A stretch of 64,000 nucleotides of DNA from Bin87 sp963665395. GTDB lineage: Bacteria > Chloroflexota > Dehalococcoidia > Lucifugimonadales > UBA3495. The stretch is taken from NCBI GenBank assembly GCA_963665395.2, contig OY762251.1, positions 3,472,001 through 3,536,000 on the forward strand, given 5' to 3'. The notes under the pieces were generated by a model. The model ran no database searches and was not told where the DNA came from. It saw only the letters and a program-made list of their open reading frames with translations. This document shows positions 14,167 to 23,378 of the stretch, piece by piece; position 1 is the first letter of the stretch; each line of letters starts with the position of its first letter. A program made the translations under genes and the position numbers.

Positions 14167-16395
14167 ATGCCTGAAGCTGCCAAGATCATCTACACCGAAA
14201 CCGATGAGGCTCCGTACCTCGCCACGCACTCTCTGCTTCCGATTCTCCAGGCTTTCACCAAGAGTTCGGGCATTGAGTTGGAGACGTGGGACATTTCGCT
14301 GTCGGGGCGCACCATCGCCAATTTCCCCGACAACCTGACGGAAGAGCAGCGGATCCCAGACTACCTGCGCATGTGCGGGGAGCTGTGCCTGGAGCCATCG
14401 GCGAACCTGGTCAAGCTGCCCAACATCAGCGCGTCGATTCCCCAGCTGAAAGCGACGATTGCGGAATTGCAGGGCAAGGGGTATGACATTCCCGACTATC
14501 CCGACCAGCCGTCCAACGACGCGGAACGTGAAGTCCAGGCCCGCTATTCCAGGGTGCTGGGCAGCGCGGTCAACCCGGTGATTCGCGAAGGGAACTCCGA
14601 CCGCCGCTCCTCGAATGCGGTCAAGGAGCATGGCCAGCGCAATCCCCATCGAATGATGCAGGATTGGCCGGAAGTCTCCAAGACCCGGGTCGGCCACATG
14701 ACCGATGGCGACTTCTTCAGCAGCGAGGTGGCCGTTACCACCACGGAAGCCGGGTCGGCAACCATCGAATTCGTCGCCGGCGACGGGAGCGTCACGGAGC
14801 TCAAATCCGGCATTCCACTGCAAGCCGGCGAGATTCTCGACTGTGCGGTTATGAACGTCAACGCCTTGCGCCGGTTCTATGCTCAACAGATGGACCAGGC
14901 TAAAGCGGACGACCTCCTGCTGGGCCTGCACGTCAAGACCACCATGATGCGGGTGTCCGACCCCATCATCTTCGGGCATCTGGTGTCGGTTTTCTTCCAG
15001 GAGGTGTTCGACAAGCACGCCGACGCGCTGGCCCAGGTGGCGGTGGACCCCGACAACGGCGTGGCCGAGTTGCTGACCAAGATCCAAGGGCTGCCGGAAG
15101 ACAAGCGCGCCGAGATCGAGGCCGACATTCAGGCAGCTTATGACAGCCGCCCGGATCTGATGATGGTGAACTCCTACCGGGGCATCACCAACCTGCACGT
15201 GTCCAGCGACACCATCATCGACGCCTCCATGCCCGTGGTCATCCGCGACGGCGGGCGCACCTGGGGCCCGGACAACGAGCTGCACGACACGATAGCCCTG
15301 ATCCCCGACCGCTCCTACGCCACCATCTATCAGGCGGTGGTAGAAGACTGCCAGGAGAACGGCGCCCTGGATCCGGCGACCCTGGGCAGCGTGGCCAACG
15401 TTGGCCTGATGGCGCAAGCGGCGGAAGAATATGGTTCCCACGACAAGACCTTTGAAGCTCCGGGCAACGGGACGATCCGCGTCGTCGATGCCTCAGGCGC
15501 GACCCTGATGGAGCAGAGCGTGGAGACGGGCGACATCTTCCGGATGTGCCAGACCAAGGACATTCCAATTCAGGACTGGGTGAAGCTTGGCGTGACCCGC
15601 TCCAGGCTTACCGGCCAGGCCGCCATCTTCTGGCTGGACGCCAACCGCGCCCACGACGCCGAGCTGATTAAGAAGGTGGAGCAATACCTGCCCGACTATG
15701 ACACCAGCGGGCTGGAGATCAGCACCATGCCCCCGGTCGAAGCCATGAGGGCCACCGTCGCCCGCAGCCGGGCCGGCCTGGACACCATCGCGGTGACCGG
15801 CAACGTATTGCGCGACTATCTCACCGACCTGTTCCCCATCCTGGAGCTGGGCACCAGCGCCAAGATGCTCTCGGTGGTTCCGCTGCTCAACGGCGGCGGG
15901 ATGTTCGAGACCGGCGCCGGCGGGTCGGCGCCCCGGCACGTACAGCAGTTCGTTGAGGAGGGGCACCTGCGCTGGGACTCGCTGGGCGAGTTCTGCGCCC
16001 TGGTGGCGTCCTTCGAGCACTTCGGCGAGGTTTATGACAACGACGGCGCCAGGCTGCTTGCGGAGACGCTGGACCAAGCCATCGGGGAGCACCTGGAGAA
16101 CCAGCGGAACCCTTCCCGCCGGGTGAACGAACTGGACACCCGGGGCAGCCACTTCTACCTGGCGCTCTACTGGGCGCAAGCGCTGGCCAAGCAGGACAAG
16201 AACCCGGAGCTGAAGGCCCGTTTTGCTGAAGTGGCCAAACAGATGACCGAAAGCGAGGAAAAGATCATCCAGGAGCTGATCGACTGTCAGGGCCAGCCCA
16301 TGGACATCGGCGGCTACTACCGGCCCGACAACGACATGGCGGCCCAGGCCATGCGCCCCAGCGCCACTTTGAATGCCATCATCGACGGGATCTAA
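14167..16395 (+). CDS. icd: NADP-dependent isocitrate dehydrogenase, monomeric type
   Basis: A 742-residue monomeric isocitrate dehydrogenase, the normal length for this class. It converts isocitrate to 2-oxoglutarate with NADPH formation in the TCA cycle. The N-terminal segment (IIYTETDEAPYLATHSLLP) and the substrate and metal-binding regions SNAVKEHGQRNPHRMMQDW, GLHVKTTMMRVSDPIIFGH and IRDGGRTWGP are diagnostic. The C-terminal part has ELDTRGSHFYLALYWAQAL. ATG 14167 is fixed by AGGAG six bases upstream; upstream in-frame codons are unconserved. It is followed 34 bases later by mdh, so two TCA dehydrogenases are co-oriented. Confidence 0.96.
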   Translation: MPEAAKIIYTETDEAPYLATHSLLPILQAFTKSSGIELETWDISLSGRTIANFPDNLTEEQRIPDYLRMCGELCLEPSANLVKLPNISASIPQLKATIAELQGKGYDIPDYPDQPSNDAEREVQARYSRVLGSAVNPVIREGNSDRRSSNAVKEHGQRNPHRMMQDWPEVSKTRVGHMTDGDFFSSEVAVTTTEAGSATIEFVAGDGSVTELKSGIPLQAGEILDCAVMNVNALRRFYAQQMDQAKADDLLLGLHVKTTMMRVSDPIIFGHLVSVFFQEVFDKHADALAQVAVDPDNGVAELLTKIQGLPEDKRAEIEADIQAAYDSRPDLMMVNSYRGITNLHVSSDTIIDASMPVVIRDGGRTWGPDNELHDTIALIPDRSYATIYQAVVEDCQENGALDPATLGSVANVGLMAQAAEEYGSHDKTFEAPGNGTIRVVDASGATLMEQSVETGDIFRMCQTKDIPIQDWVKLGVTRSRLTGQAAIFWLDANRAHDAELIKKVEQYLPDYDTSGLEISTMPPVEAMRATVARSRAGLDTIAVTGNVLRDYLTDLFPILELGTSAKMLSVVPLLNGGGMFETGAGGSAPRHVQQFVEEGHLRWDSLGEFCALVASFEHFGEVYDNDGARLLAETLDQAIGEHLENQRNPSRRVNELDTRGSHFYLALYWAQALAKQDKNPELKARFAEVAKQMTESEEKIIQELIDCQGQPMDIGGYYRPDNDMAAQAMRPSATLNAIIDGI

Positions 16396-16429
16396 CAACG
16401 ATCCGATTTGACTGAGGAGCGCTCACTAG

Positions 16430-17374
16430 ATGCGAAGCAAAGTAACCGTAGTCGGCGCCGGCAACGTGGGCGCCACCACCGCCCAACGCGTCCACCAGCT
16501 TGGCTACGCCGACGTAGCGCTGGTTGACGTGGTTGAAGACCTGCCCCAGGGCAAAGGGCTGGATATGCTGGAATCGGGTCCCGTAATCGGTTCCGACGCG
16601 CTGATTACCGGCTCCAACGGCTATGAGGAGACGGCCGGCTCCGACGTGGTGGTGATCACGGCCGGCATCGCTCGCCGGCCGGGGATGAGCCGGGACGACC
16701 TGTTGCTGACCAATATGCGGATTACGTCGGCGGTTACAGAGGAAGTGGTTCGCCATTCGCCGGACTGCATAATCCTGGCGGTGACCAACCCGCTGGACGC
16801 GATGGTGCAGAATGTGTACCAGACGGCCGGTTTCCCCCGCAACCGGGTTTTCGGCATGGCCGGCGTGCTGGACACCGCCCGTTACCGGACGTTCATCGCC
16901 CAGGAGCTTGACGTGTCGGTGGACGACGTTCAGGCCATGGTGCTGGGCGGCCACGGCGACGACATGGTTCCCCTGGTGCGGTACACCACCGTAGGCTGCA
17001 TTCCGGTTACGGAACTGCTGTCGCAGGACCGCATCGACTCCATCGTGCAGCGCACGCGGGACGGCGGCGGCGAGATCGTCGCGCTGCTGAAACAGGGATC
17101 GGCGTTCTACGCGCCGTCGGCGGCGATCACGCAGATGGTGGAATCGATCCTGTTGGACCGAAAGCGCATCCTCCCCGGTTGCGCTTACCTGGAAGGTGAA
17201 TACGGGATCAACGGTCTTTGCGTCGGTGTACCCGTGAAGATCGGCGCCGGCGGCATGGAGCAGGTCATCGAGATCAGCCTGACCGATGAGGAACAGGCGG
17301 CGCTACAGTCGTCCGCCGCGTCGGTGCAGGAACTGGTGGACGTGATGGCCAATGCCAAGGCTGAGGCGCAATAG
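16430..17374 (+). CDS. mdh: Malate dehydrogenase (LDH-like family)
   Basis: A 314-residue NAD-dependent malate dehydrogenase of the lactate/malate family. The dinucleotide site is VVGAGNVGATTAQ (residues 6-18), the acidic residue after beta-2 is in LVDVVEDLP (NAD preference), and the catalytic loop has the two substrate Arg residues in ARRPGMSRDDLL, which favours malate over lactate. NPLDAMV and the catalytic His in VLGGHGDDMVP follow. GAGGAG lies upstream of ATG 16430. Together with icd it forms a small TCA unit closed by a hairpin with T-tract. Confidence 0.95.
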   Translation: MRSKVTVVGAGNVGATTAQRVHQLGYADVALVDVVEDLPQGKGLDMLESGPVIGSDALITGSNGYEETAGSDVVVITAGIARRPGMSRDDLLLTNMRITSAVTEEVVRHSPDCIILAVTNPLDAMVQNVYQTAGFPRNRVFGMAGVLDTARYRTFIAQELDVSVDDVQAMVLGGHGDDMVPLVRYTTVGCIPVTELLSQDRIDSIVQRTRDGGGEIVALLKQGSAFYAPSAAITQMVESILLDRKRILPGCAYLEGEYGINGLCVGVPVKIGAGGMEQVIEISLTDEEQAALQSSAASVQELVDVMANAKAEAQ

Positions 17375-17411
17375 CCGCTGCGAATTCAGGCGCGGCCAGC
17401 GGGATTGGCTC

Positions 17412-17442
17412 GGGGCGGGTTTGAAACCCGCCCCTACTTTTT
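17412..17442 (+). terminator. Hairpin of the GGGGCG palindrome family acting as mdh terminator
   Basis: GGGGCGGGTTT (17412-17422) pairs with AAACCCGCCCC (17424-17434), and TACTTTTTG follows, which makes a plausible intrinsic terminator 37 bases after mdh. The right arm CGCCCCTAC matches the palindromic repeats at 20531, 44638 and 51661. Confidence 0.75.
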
Positions 17443-17493
17443 GCGGCACTCTGTATAATGACTAACATACCCAACCACCCACGGGAGGCCAGC

Positions 17494-18789
17494 ATGAGTC
17501 AGCGCACGCCACTGGAACGGGAACTACTGGAGAAAGCGGCCAGATATATGCCCGGAAGCAGCAACGGCAACACCAGATACCCGGACGCGCTGGATTTCCT
17601 GGTGAAAGAAGGCAAGGGAGGTCGGATTTGGGACGTGTCGGGCAACGAATACGTTGACTGGCTGATGGGTTCGGGGCCGATGATTTTGGGGCACGCCCAT
17701 CCGGCGGTGACGGATGCGGCGCTGTCGGCAGTCAGCCGGGGTTCCACGTTCTTCGCCAACAACGACCAGGCGGTGCTGCTGGCGGAAGAGTTGGTCAAGG
17801 CGGTGCCGTGCGCCGAGAAGGTGCGTTTCACCACCAGCGGGACGGACGCGACTTTTCAGGCGATGCGGGCGGCCCGCGCCTATACCGGCAAGGAGAAAAT
17901 CCTCAAGTTTGAGGGCGGTTACCACGGGACGCACGACTACGCCATGATGTCCGTCTTCGCGTCGGCCGGAGTAGAGTTTCCACAGGCCGAGGCCAATACC
18001 GCCGGTATTCCCGATGCGTTGAGCGATCTCGTGCTGGTGTCCCAGTTCAACGACCTGGACACCACTGCCGCGATTGTGGCCGCGCATAAGGACGAAATAG
18101 CGGCAATCATTGCGGAACCGCTACAGCGCACCATCGCTCCCGAACCCGGTTTCCTGGAGGGCCTGCGCAAGATAACCGCCGACGCCGGAATACTGCTGAT
18201 ATTCGACGAGATCGTCACCGGGTTCCGACTGGCCTACGGCGGGGCGCAGGAATACTACGGCGTCACGCCGGACCTTTGTACGGTGGGCAAAATCATGGGC
18301 GGTGGGTATCCGCTGGCGGCGCTGATGGGAAGCGCCGAAGTCATGTCGGTGTACGACCGGGGAGCCGTGGCGTCGGAGAGTTATGTTGACCAGATTGGCA
18401 CGCTGAACGGCAATCCCATAGCTTGCGCGGCTGGCTTGGCGACGTTGACCGAGTTACGGAAAGACGGGGTGTACGAGCGACTGCACGAAGTGGGCGGCAG
18501 CATCCGCCGCGCGCTGGCCGACGCCTGCGAAGGGCAGGGGTTCGCGGTGCAGAGCGTAGGCGAGGACGGCATCTTTGACATCTTCTTCGCCGAACGCCCG
18601 GTGCGGAACTACCGCGACGGACTGGCGGCGGACAGCGCGCCCCTCGCCAAGCTGAACGCCGGCCTGTTGGAGCGCGGGGTGCTCAAGTCCTGGCCGCAGA
18701 AGTTCTATCCGTCGGTCGTGCACACCGATGAGGACATCGACCGCACCATCGAGGCGATACGCGAGGTTGCGCCGACGCTGCGGAATTAA
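17494..18789 (+). CDS. Class III aminotransferase, glutamate-1-semialdehyde aminomutase-like
   Basis: A 431-residue PLP enzyme of fold type I. Visible motifs are the cofactor phosphate region TTSGTDATFQAMRAARAYTG, EGGYHGTHDY, the PLP-binding Asp in LLIFDEIVTGFR and the Schiff-base Lys in TVGKIMGGGYPLAALMG. The overall layout is that of GSA aminomutase (HemL), but several HemL signatures are altered (NSGTEA reads TSGTDA, GGGLPVGA reads GGGYPLAA), so another amino donor or acceptor is quite possible. ATG 17494 follows GGGAGG. No other tetrapyrrole gene is nearby. TATAAT at 17454-17459 could be its -10. Confidence 0.82.
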   Translation: MSQRTPLERELLEKAARYMPGSSNGNTRYPDALDFLVKEGKGGRIWDVSGNEYVDWLMGSGPMILGHAHPAVTDAALSAVSRGSTFFANNDQAVLLAEELVKAVPCAEKVRFTTSGTDATFQAMRAARAYTGKEKILKFEGGYHGTHDYAMMSVFASAGVEFPQAEANTAGIPDALSDLVLVSQFNDLDTTAAIVAAHKDEIAAIIAEPLQRTIAPEPGFLEGLRKITADAGILLIFDEIVTGFRLAYGGAQEYYGVTPDLCTVGKIMGGGYPLAALMGSAEVMSVYDRGAVASESYVDQIGTLNGNPIACAAGLATLTELRKDGVYERLHEVGGSIRRALADACEGQGFAVQSVGEDGIFDIFFAERPVRNYRDGLAADSAPLAKLNAGLLERGVLKSWPQKFYPSVVHTDEDIDRTIEAIREVAPTLRN

Positions 18790-18802
18790 GGGAGCGCGCG
18801 TT

Positions 18803-19180
18803 ATGGTAACGAAAGAACGTACACAAGCCATCGAGGCCTTGTTTGAGGCGTCAGACCGGGCTTTTGACGCCGGCGACAATAAGCTCGGCTCGCTGAAGCT
18901 GTGGGAAGCGGCGGAATGCGCGCTGTCAATCGCGGCAGACGAGCGCGGCTGGCGTTGTCAAACCGTAGAAGATCACTTCTACATTCTCAAGCAGCTGAAA
19001 TCCGAAAGTGGGCAAAGGGACGACGTTGACCTGCTGGATTCCACTTACCAAACGGCGGGTTATTTTCGGAACAACGCCGATTACGATTTCATGGAGGACT
19101 ACGTGATCAGAGGGGGAAGACCTCTGGTGCGCCAATTCGTAGATGGGTTGCTGAACATCGCAAGGCAATCCCCCAGATGA
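18803..19180 (+). CDS. PaREP1/HEPN-like small helical protein A
   Basis: A 125-residue all-helical protein. The core LKLWEAAECALSIAADERGW, a His about ten residues later and the segment YFRNNADYDFMEDYVIRGG align with the next gene and with the protein at 60323-60850. This pattern is that of PaREP1/HEPN-like domains, small helical bundles often met in toxin-antitoxin and nucleotide-binding contexts. No clear Rx4-6H nuclease motif is present, so RNase activity is not supported. Its stop overlaps the next start as ATGA, implying coupled translation. It follows the aminotransferase by 13 bases, so it may be in that operon. Confidence 0.65.
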   Translation: MVTKERTQAIEALFEASDRAFDAGDNKLGSLKLWEAAECALSIAADERGWRCQTVEDHFYILKQLKSESGQRDDVDLLDSTYQTAGYFRNNADYDFMEDYVIRGGRPLVRQFVDGLLNIARQSPR

Positions 19181-19542
19181 CTTACCATGATCATATTCGC
19201 GCGGCGTTTCGCTTCCTGGAGATTGCCGGCATCTTCAGCGTGGAGCAGGACCCCATGGCGAAATCGGAAATGCTCTGGTGTGCAGCAGCCCATGTCGTAA
19301 AGGCAGCCATCATACAACGGCAGTGGCGAAACCTCAGCCATCGCAGGCATGAACAACTGTTTGACGCAGCGGCTGAGATTAACGACACCCTTGGCATTCC
19401 TGGAGCGTATAGCGATTTCATCATCGCTGACAGACTGCACCAAAATATGTACGAGGCTTTTATGAGAGAGGATGAAATAGCCGATGCAGAACGCCGGGTA
19501 CGCGAGTTCGTCAACCGCGTAGCGAACGCAGTGACTGGCTGA
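19177..19542 (+). CDS. PaREP1/HEPN-like small helical protein B
   Basis: A 121-residue divergent paralogue of the upstream protein: EMLWCAAAHVVKAAIIQRQW, SHRRHEQLFDAAAEIND and LHQNMYEAFMREDEI give the same spacing of Trp, Lys, Arg-x-Trp, His and N-x-Y-x-x-M. RQWRNLSH fits a loose R-x6-H, but the paralogues do not keep it. Translation is coupled to the upstream gene by a four-base overlap, as in two-subunit or toxin-antitoxin modules. Function unknown. It is convergent with sdhE across a hairpin. Confidence 0.65.
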   Translation: MTYHDHIRAAFRFLEIAGIFSVEQDPMAKSEMLWCAAAHVVKAAIIQRQWRNLSHRRHEQLFDAAAEINDTLGIPGAYSDFIIADRLHQNMYEAFMREDEIADAERRVREFVNRVANAVTG

Positions 19543-19564
19543 CAACTCAATGGGGAGCAGCAAT

Positions 19565-19590
19565 AAGGGGCGGGTTTCAGCCCGCCCCTT
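19565..19590. terminator. Hairpin between convergent genes
   Basis: AAGGGGCGGG (19565-19574) pairs with CCCGCCCCTT (19581-19590) around a 6-base loop. It belongs to the same GGGGCG/CGCCCC palindrome family and probably ends transcription from both sides. Confidence 0.65.
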
Positions 19591-19617
19591 CGCGTTTCGC
19601 AATTCTGTCAGTGATGG

Positions 19618-20499
19618 CTATCGCCGCGCTCCCGCTTTCACCTCCAGCGGCCCGGTGCTGATGATGTGCTTGCGCATCCCCAACTCGGCGGGGGTCATGC
19701 CCATGGCCAGGCCGATGAGCTGGGGCATATGGAGGATGGGCAGGTCTATCGAGCGGCGGGCCTGGGAGGCCGCTTTAGGCTGGAAGCCGTCCAGGTTGAG
19801 GTGGCACAGGGGGCAGGGGGTTACCATGGCGTCGGCGCCCAGGTCTTTGACTTCGGAAGTGTGCTTGCCTACCATGGCCATGGAGTTGCGCTCGTTGATG
19901 GTCAGGATGGGGAATCCGCAGCAGCGGGTTTTGCCCTCAAAGTCCACCAGCGTGGCGCCCAGGGTTTCAATCAGCATTTCCAGGGATTGCTGGCGTTCCG
20001 GGTGGTCGGCGATGTCCAGGGCCTCGGTGGGCCGGACGATGTAGCAGCCGTAGAAGGGGGCGATTTTCACGTCGGTGAGTTGGCGGGTGATGTAGCCGCC
20101 GAGCCGGTCCAGGCCGTAGTCCTCAATCAGAATCCAAAGCAGGTGTTTGGGTTCGGAGTTGCCGCTGTATTCAAGCCCTTCCTCGGCCAGGTAGGAGTTG
20201 ATTTCAGCCAAGTATTCGGGGTTCCGCATCCGGTGGTTGGCCTGGGACATGACGCCCTGGCAAGTGCTGCAAATGGTCAGGACGGGCAGGCCCATCCGCT
20301 CGGCCTTGGCGAAGTTGCGGGCGTTGAGCGTATCGCCGAATAGCTGGTTCTTCTCCTGGATGACGCCGGCGCCGGTGCAGGTCCAGCCGGGTATTTCCTC
20401 CAGTTCGATGCCCAGCCGCTGGCAGACCAGGCGGGCGGCGGGGTAGAGTTCGGGCGCGCCACCCTGGGATACGCAGCCCGGAAAGAAAGCGTACTTCAC
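19618..20499 (-). CDS. CCG-domain protein, SdhE/HdrB-like subunit of class E succinate dehydrogenase
   Basis: A 293-residue soluble protein with two Cys-rich CCG domains. The first has FPGCVSQ, WTCTGAG and TICSTCQG; the second has FYGCYIVR, TRCCGFPI and TPCPLCHLNLD. These are the cluster ligands of HdrB-like proteins. In non-classical (class E) succinate:quinone oxidoreductases this protein (SdhE, or SdhC in some nomenclature) replaces the membrane cytochrome anchor and passes electrons to the quinone or another carrier. The frame starts with GTG 20499 preceded by GGAGGA. It is the last gene of sdhA-sdhB-sdhE. An independent heterodisulfide reductase is less likely because hdrA and hdrC are absent. 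Confidence 0.88.
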   Translation of the reverse strand: MKYAFFPGCVSQGGAPELYPAARLVCQRLGIELEEIPGWTCTGAGVIQEKNQLFGDTLNARNFAKAERMGLPVLTICSTCQGVMSQANHRMRNPEYLAEINSYLAEEGLEYSGNSEPKHLLWILIEDYGLDRLGGYITRQLTDVKIAPFYGCYIVRPTEALDIADHPERQQSLEMLIETLGATLVDFEGKTRCCGFPILTINERNSMAMVGKHTSEVKDLGADAMVTPCPLCHLNLDGFQPKAASQARRSIDLPILHMPQLIGLAMGMTPAELGMRKHIISTGPLEVKAGARR

Positions 20500-20530
20500 T
20501 GGTTCCTCCTCTTGGTTCCGACTGGCAAGG

Positions 20531-20558
20531 GTAGGGGCGAATAATCATTCGCCCCTAC
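20531..20558. repeat. 28-bp palindromic repeat, GTAGGGGCG family
   Basis: GTAGGGGCGAAT (20531-20542) pairs perfectly with ATTCGCCCCTAC (20547-20558) around AATC, in the gap between sdhB and sdhE. Outer arms are shared with copies at 44638 and 51661. In RNA it could tune expression between the two genes. Confidence 0.85.
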
Positions 20559-20600
20559 GTTTGACGCCTTGGTGTTGCGCGGCGGGCACACTCCCTTCGG

Positions 20601-21611
20601 CTAGCCGAAGGCGGAGTTGTTGCTGACCCGGGGGGGCGGGGGTTCCGGTTCCATCCGCTGGAACAGACGCCGGACGGCCTCCACGTTGTCAACGTTCTTG
20701 TGGGCGAGGGGCGGCATTTTGCCGCGCCGCATGGCGCGGAAGGCTACGGGCATATAGCTCATCAGAGCCGGCATATTGGTGAACCCGCCGACGGATTTGA
20801 TGGGCAGGCGCAGCTCGTCGAGGCGGCCGCTGTGCCCCACCGATTCGGTGAAAGCGTCGGTGTGGCGCGCGCCGTTGTTGTTGTCGTAGCCCTGCTGGAT
20901 GGCCTGCTCGCGCATGGCCATGATGCGGTCCATGGGGGCGACGCCTTTGGGGCAGACCTGGACGCATTCGTTGCAGCGGGTGCAGTCCCAGATGCCGGTG
21001 GGTTCGCTGAGGCCCCACAGGCGTTCCATGGACACGCCCTCGGCGTCGCCGTCGCGGGGGTCGGCGGTGAAGCGGTACGCCTTGGCCAGCGCGGCGGGTC
21101 CCAGGAAGGTGGGGTCAACCTCCAGGACGGTGCAGTCGGAGACGCAGGCGCCGCACATGATGCAGGCGGTGACGCCGGACAGGTGGAGCATGGCGTCGTT
21201 GGAAACGATGTACTCGCCCTCAGGTTCCTGGCCCACGTGCTTCAAGTAAGGATCGACGGCCTCGATTTTCTCCCAGAACAGATCGAAGTTGACGACCAGG
21301 TCCTTGATGACGGGCATCACTCCGGCGGGTTCGACGGTGATGACGCCGTCCTGAACCACCGTGTTGGCGATGGTTTTGCAGGCCAGGCCGGCGTGGCCGT
21401 TGATGCGCATGGCGCAGGAACCGCAGATGGAACTGCGGCAGGAGCAACGCAGGGACAGAGTCCCGTCGTCGTCCTCTCGTATCTGAATCAGCGCGTCGAG
21501 GACGGTGGCGTTGTCCGCAACGGTGACCGGATACTCCTGCCAATAGGGCATCCGGCCCTGGCCCGTGGGAGCCTCCGGGTCCTGTCGCTTTACCCTAATA
21601 GTGACGTCCAT
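20601..21611 (-). CDS. sdhB: Succinate dehydrogenase/fumarate reductase iron-sulfur subunit
   Basis: A 336-residue electron-transfer subunit, longer than the usual 230-260. The [2Fe-2S] ligands are in LRCSCRSSICGSCAMRING with a later Cys in GLACKT (residues 54-78). Two further clusters use TACIMCGACVSDC and WDCTRCNECVQVCPKG (about 150-230). The extra C-terminus (Pro-rich, ending near RVSNNSAFG) is typical of TfrB/SdhB of class E enzymes that partner with CCG proteins. It carries electrons from the SdhA flavin. The start lies three bases after the sdhA stop. Confidence 0.93.
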   Translation of the reverse strand: MDVTIRVKRQDPEAPTGQGRMPYWQEYPVTVADNATVLDALIQIREDDDGTLSLRCSCRSSICGSCAMRINGHAGLACKTIANTVVQDGVITVEPAGVMPVIKDLVVNFDLFWEKIEAVDPYLKHVGQEPEGEYIVSNDAMLHLSGVTACIMCGACVSDCTVLEVDPTFLGPAALAKAYRFTADPRDGDAEGVSMERLWGLSEPTGIWDCTRCNECVQVCPKGVAPMDRIMAMREQAIQQGYDNNNGARHTDAFTESVGHSGRLDELRLPIKSVGGFTNMPALMSYMPVAFRAMRRGKMPPLAHKNVDNVEAVRRLFQRMEPEPPPPRVSNNSAFG

Positions 21612-21614
21612 AGC

Positions 21615-23303
21615 CTAGTACTTCCTCTCCTCGGGCGTCCATTGAGTGATGGTTACGGGCAGCTCCGAAATCGCCGGCCCGCCATCGTCTTTGGTCAAGA
21701 CGATGTGATGGAGCCATTCTTCGTCGTTGCGGTCGGGGTAATCGGTCCGGAACTGGGCGCCGCGGCTTTCCCGGCGTTCGAGAGCGCCCACGGCGATGGT
21801 GTCGGCGCAGTCGAGCATATAGCCCAGCTCAAGGGCGAAAACCAGGTCAGTGTTGAAGGTCTTGCCCTTGTTGTGGACGGGGACATTTTCATAGCGGCGG
21901 CGGAGGTTGTGCAGGTCGTCGATGGTCTCTTCTATCCCCTCTTCGTTGCGGAACACCGCCACGTTGCGGTTCATGGATTCGCCCATTTCGCGGCGGATGG
22001 CGGACCAGCGGTCGCCGTTTTCGGGCCGGTCCATCATCTCCTGGATGCGGCGACGCTCCCGGGCGAGGGTGGCGGCGACATCGAACTCCATGAAATCCAC
22101 ATTGCGGGTAGCGTCGGAGGCGTGGTTGCCGGCGCGCTCGCCGAATACGATGGTGTCGAGGAGGGAGTTGGCGCCCAGGCGGTTGCCGCCGTGGACGCTG
22201 ACGTTGGCGCATTCGCCGGCGGCATAGACGCCGCCGACGTTGGTCAACCCGTCAATATTGGTTTTGATGCCGCCCATTATGTAGTGCATACCGGGGCGGA
22301 TGGGGATGGGTTCGCGGATCATGTCCGTGCCGGCCAGGTCGATGCCGATTTCCCGGATCTGGCTGAGCTTTTCCATGATCAGGGCTTCGCCCAGGTGGGT
22401 GCAGTCCAGCAGCACGCAGCCGTCGATGCCGTTGCCGGCGTTGATCTCGGTCTGTTCGGCGCGGGAAACCACGTCGCGGGAGGCCAGCTCCATCATGTTG
22501 GGAGCGTATTTCTCCATGAAGCGGTTGCCGTCTTTGTCGCGCAGGTACGCTCCCTCACCACGGGCCGCTTCGGAGATCAGCACGCCGCTGCCGGCCAGGG
22601 TGGTGGGATGGTACTGGACCATCTCCATGTCCATGAGCTGACCACCGGCGTTGTACACCAGTCCCATACCGTCGCCGGTTACGATGAGGGCGTTGGTGCT
22701 GGGTTCAAAGAGGCGGCCGCAGCCTCCGGTGCAGAAGATGACGGTCTTGGCGCGGATGACGTGGAGTTCGCCGGTGCGGATTTCCAAGGCCATGACGCCG
22801 GCGGCCTGGCCGTCCTCCATGATCAGGGAGGTAACGAACCATTCCTCGTAACGGCGGACGCCGGACTTGATGAGCTGCTCGAACATGACGTGGAGCAGAG
22901 CCTGTCCGGTGAAGTCCCCCACGAAGAAGGTGCGGGCGCGACGCTGGCCGCCAAAGGCGCGGGTGCCCAAGCGGCCGTCGTCGTCGCGGTTGAAGGTGAC
23001 GCCCATGTGCTCCATGTCGATGAGGGAGGCGCCGGCCTGGCGACACATCACCTCGATGGCGTCCTGATCGCCCAGGAAGTCGCTGCCTTTGATGGTGTCG
23101 TAGGCGTGGTCTTCCCAATCGTCGCCCCGGTCCAGCAGCGCGGCGTTGATGCCGCCCTGGGCGGCGTTGGAATGGCTGCGCACGGGGTGGACTTTGCTGA
23201 TGATGGCGGTATTGGCTCCGCCGGCTCGGGCCGCAATGGCGGCGCGCATCCCGGCCAGGCCGGCGCCGACCACCAGCACGTCGTGTTGCAAATCCTCTGG
23301 CAT
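21615..23303 (-). CDS. sdhA: Succinate dehydrogenase/fumarate reductase flavoprotein subunit
   Basis: A 562-residue FAD protein that oxidises succinate to fumarate. The FAD site VVGAGLAGMRAAIAA is at residues 9-23, the covalent flavin His in RSHSNAAQGGINAAL, the substrate loop in MVQYHPTTL and the active-site Arg/His in MHYIMGGIKTN and GGNRLGANSLLDTIVFG. ATG 23303 is selected because GGAGGA precedes it; a 22-codon extension has no homology. It leads sdhA-sdhB-sdhE, with only soluble partner subunits, so membrane association must come from the CCG protein or another factor. Confidence 0.95.
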   Translation of the reverse strand: MPEDLQHDVLVVGAGLAGMRAAIAARAGGANTAIISKVHPVRSHSNAAQGGINAALLDRGDDWEDHAYDTIKGSDFLGDQDAIEVMCRQAGASLIDMEHMGVTFNRDDDGRLGTRAFGGQRRARTFFVGDFTGQALLHVMFEQLIKSGVRRYEEWFVTSLIMEDGQAAGVMALEIRTGELHVIRAKTVIFCTGGCGRLFEPSTNALIVTGDGMGLVYNAGGQLMDMEMVQYHPTTLAGSGVLISEAARGEGAYLRDKDGNRFMEKYAPNMMELASRDVVSRAEQTEINAGNGIDGCVLLDCTHLGEALIMEKLSQIREIGIDLAGTDMIREPIPIRPGMHYIMGGIKTNIDGLTNVGGVYAAGECANVSVHGGNRLGANSLLDTIVFGERAGNHASDATRNVDFMEFDVAATLARERRRIQEMMDRPENGDRWSAIRREMGESMNRNVAVFRNEEGIEETIDDLHNLRRRYENVPVHNKGKTFNTDLVFALELGYMLDCADTIAVGALERRESRGAQFRTDYPDRNDEEWLHHIVLTKDDGGPAISELPVTITQWTPEERKY

Positions 23304-23378
23304 TTGTGTCTTCCTCCGCCCGGATTGGATACAACCCGGCTGATTGTGGCGCATAAGCGGCGCGCCCAAGAGCGGCGG

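Noticed and set aside
14050..15441. Long antisense frame opposite icd
   Set aside because: The plus-strand gene is a textbook monomeric isocitrate dehydrogenase; the antisense frame has no recognisable domain.
17494..18789. Naming the aminotransferase as HemL
   Set aside because: Several HemL signature residues differ and no other heme gene is near; called GSA-aminomutase-like instead.
19618..20499. Heterodisulfide reductase subunit HdrB
   Set aside because: There are no HdrA or HdrC genes, and the gene directly follows sdhA-sdhB, so it is called SdhE-like.
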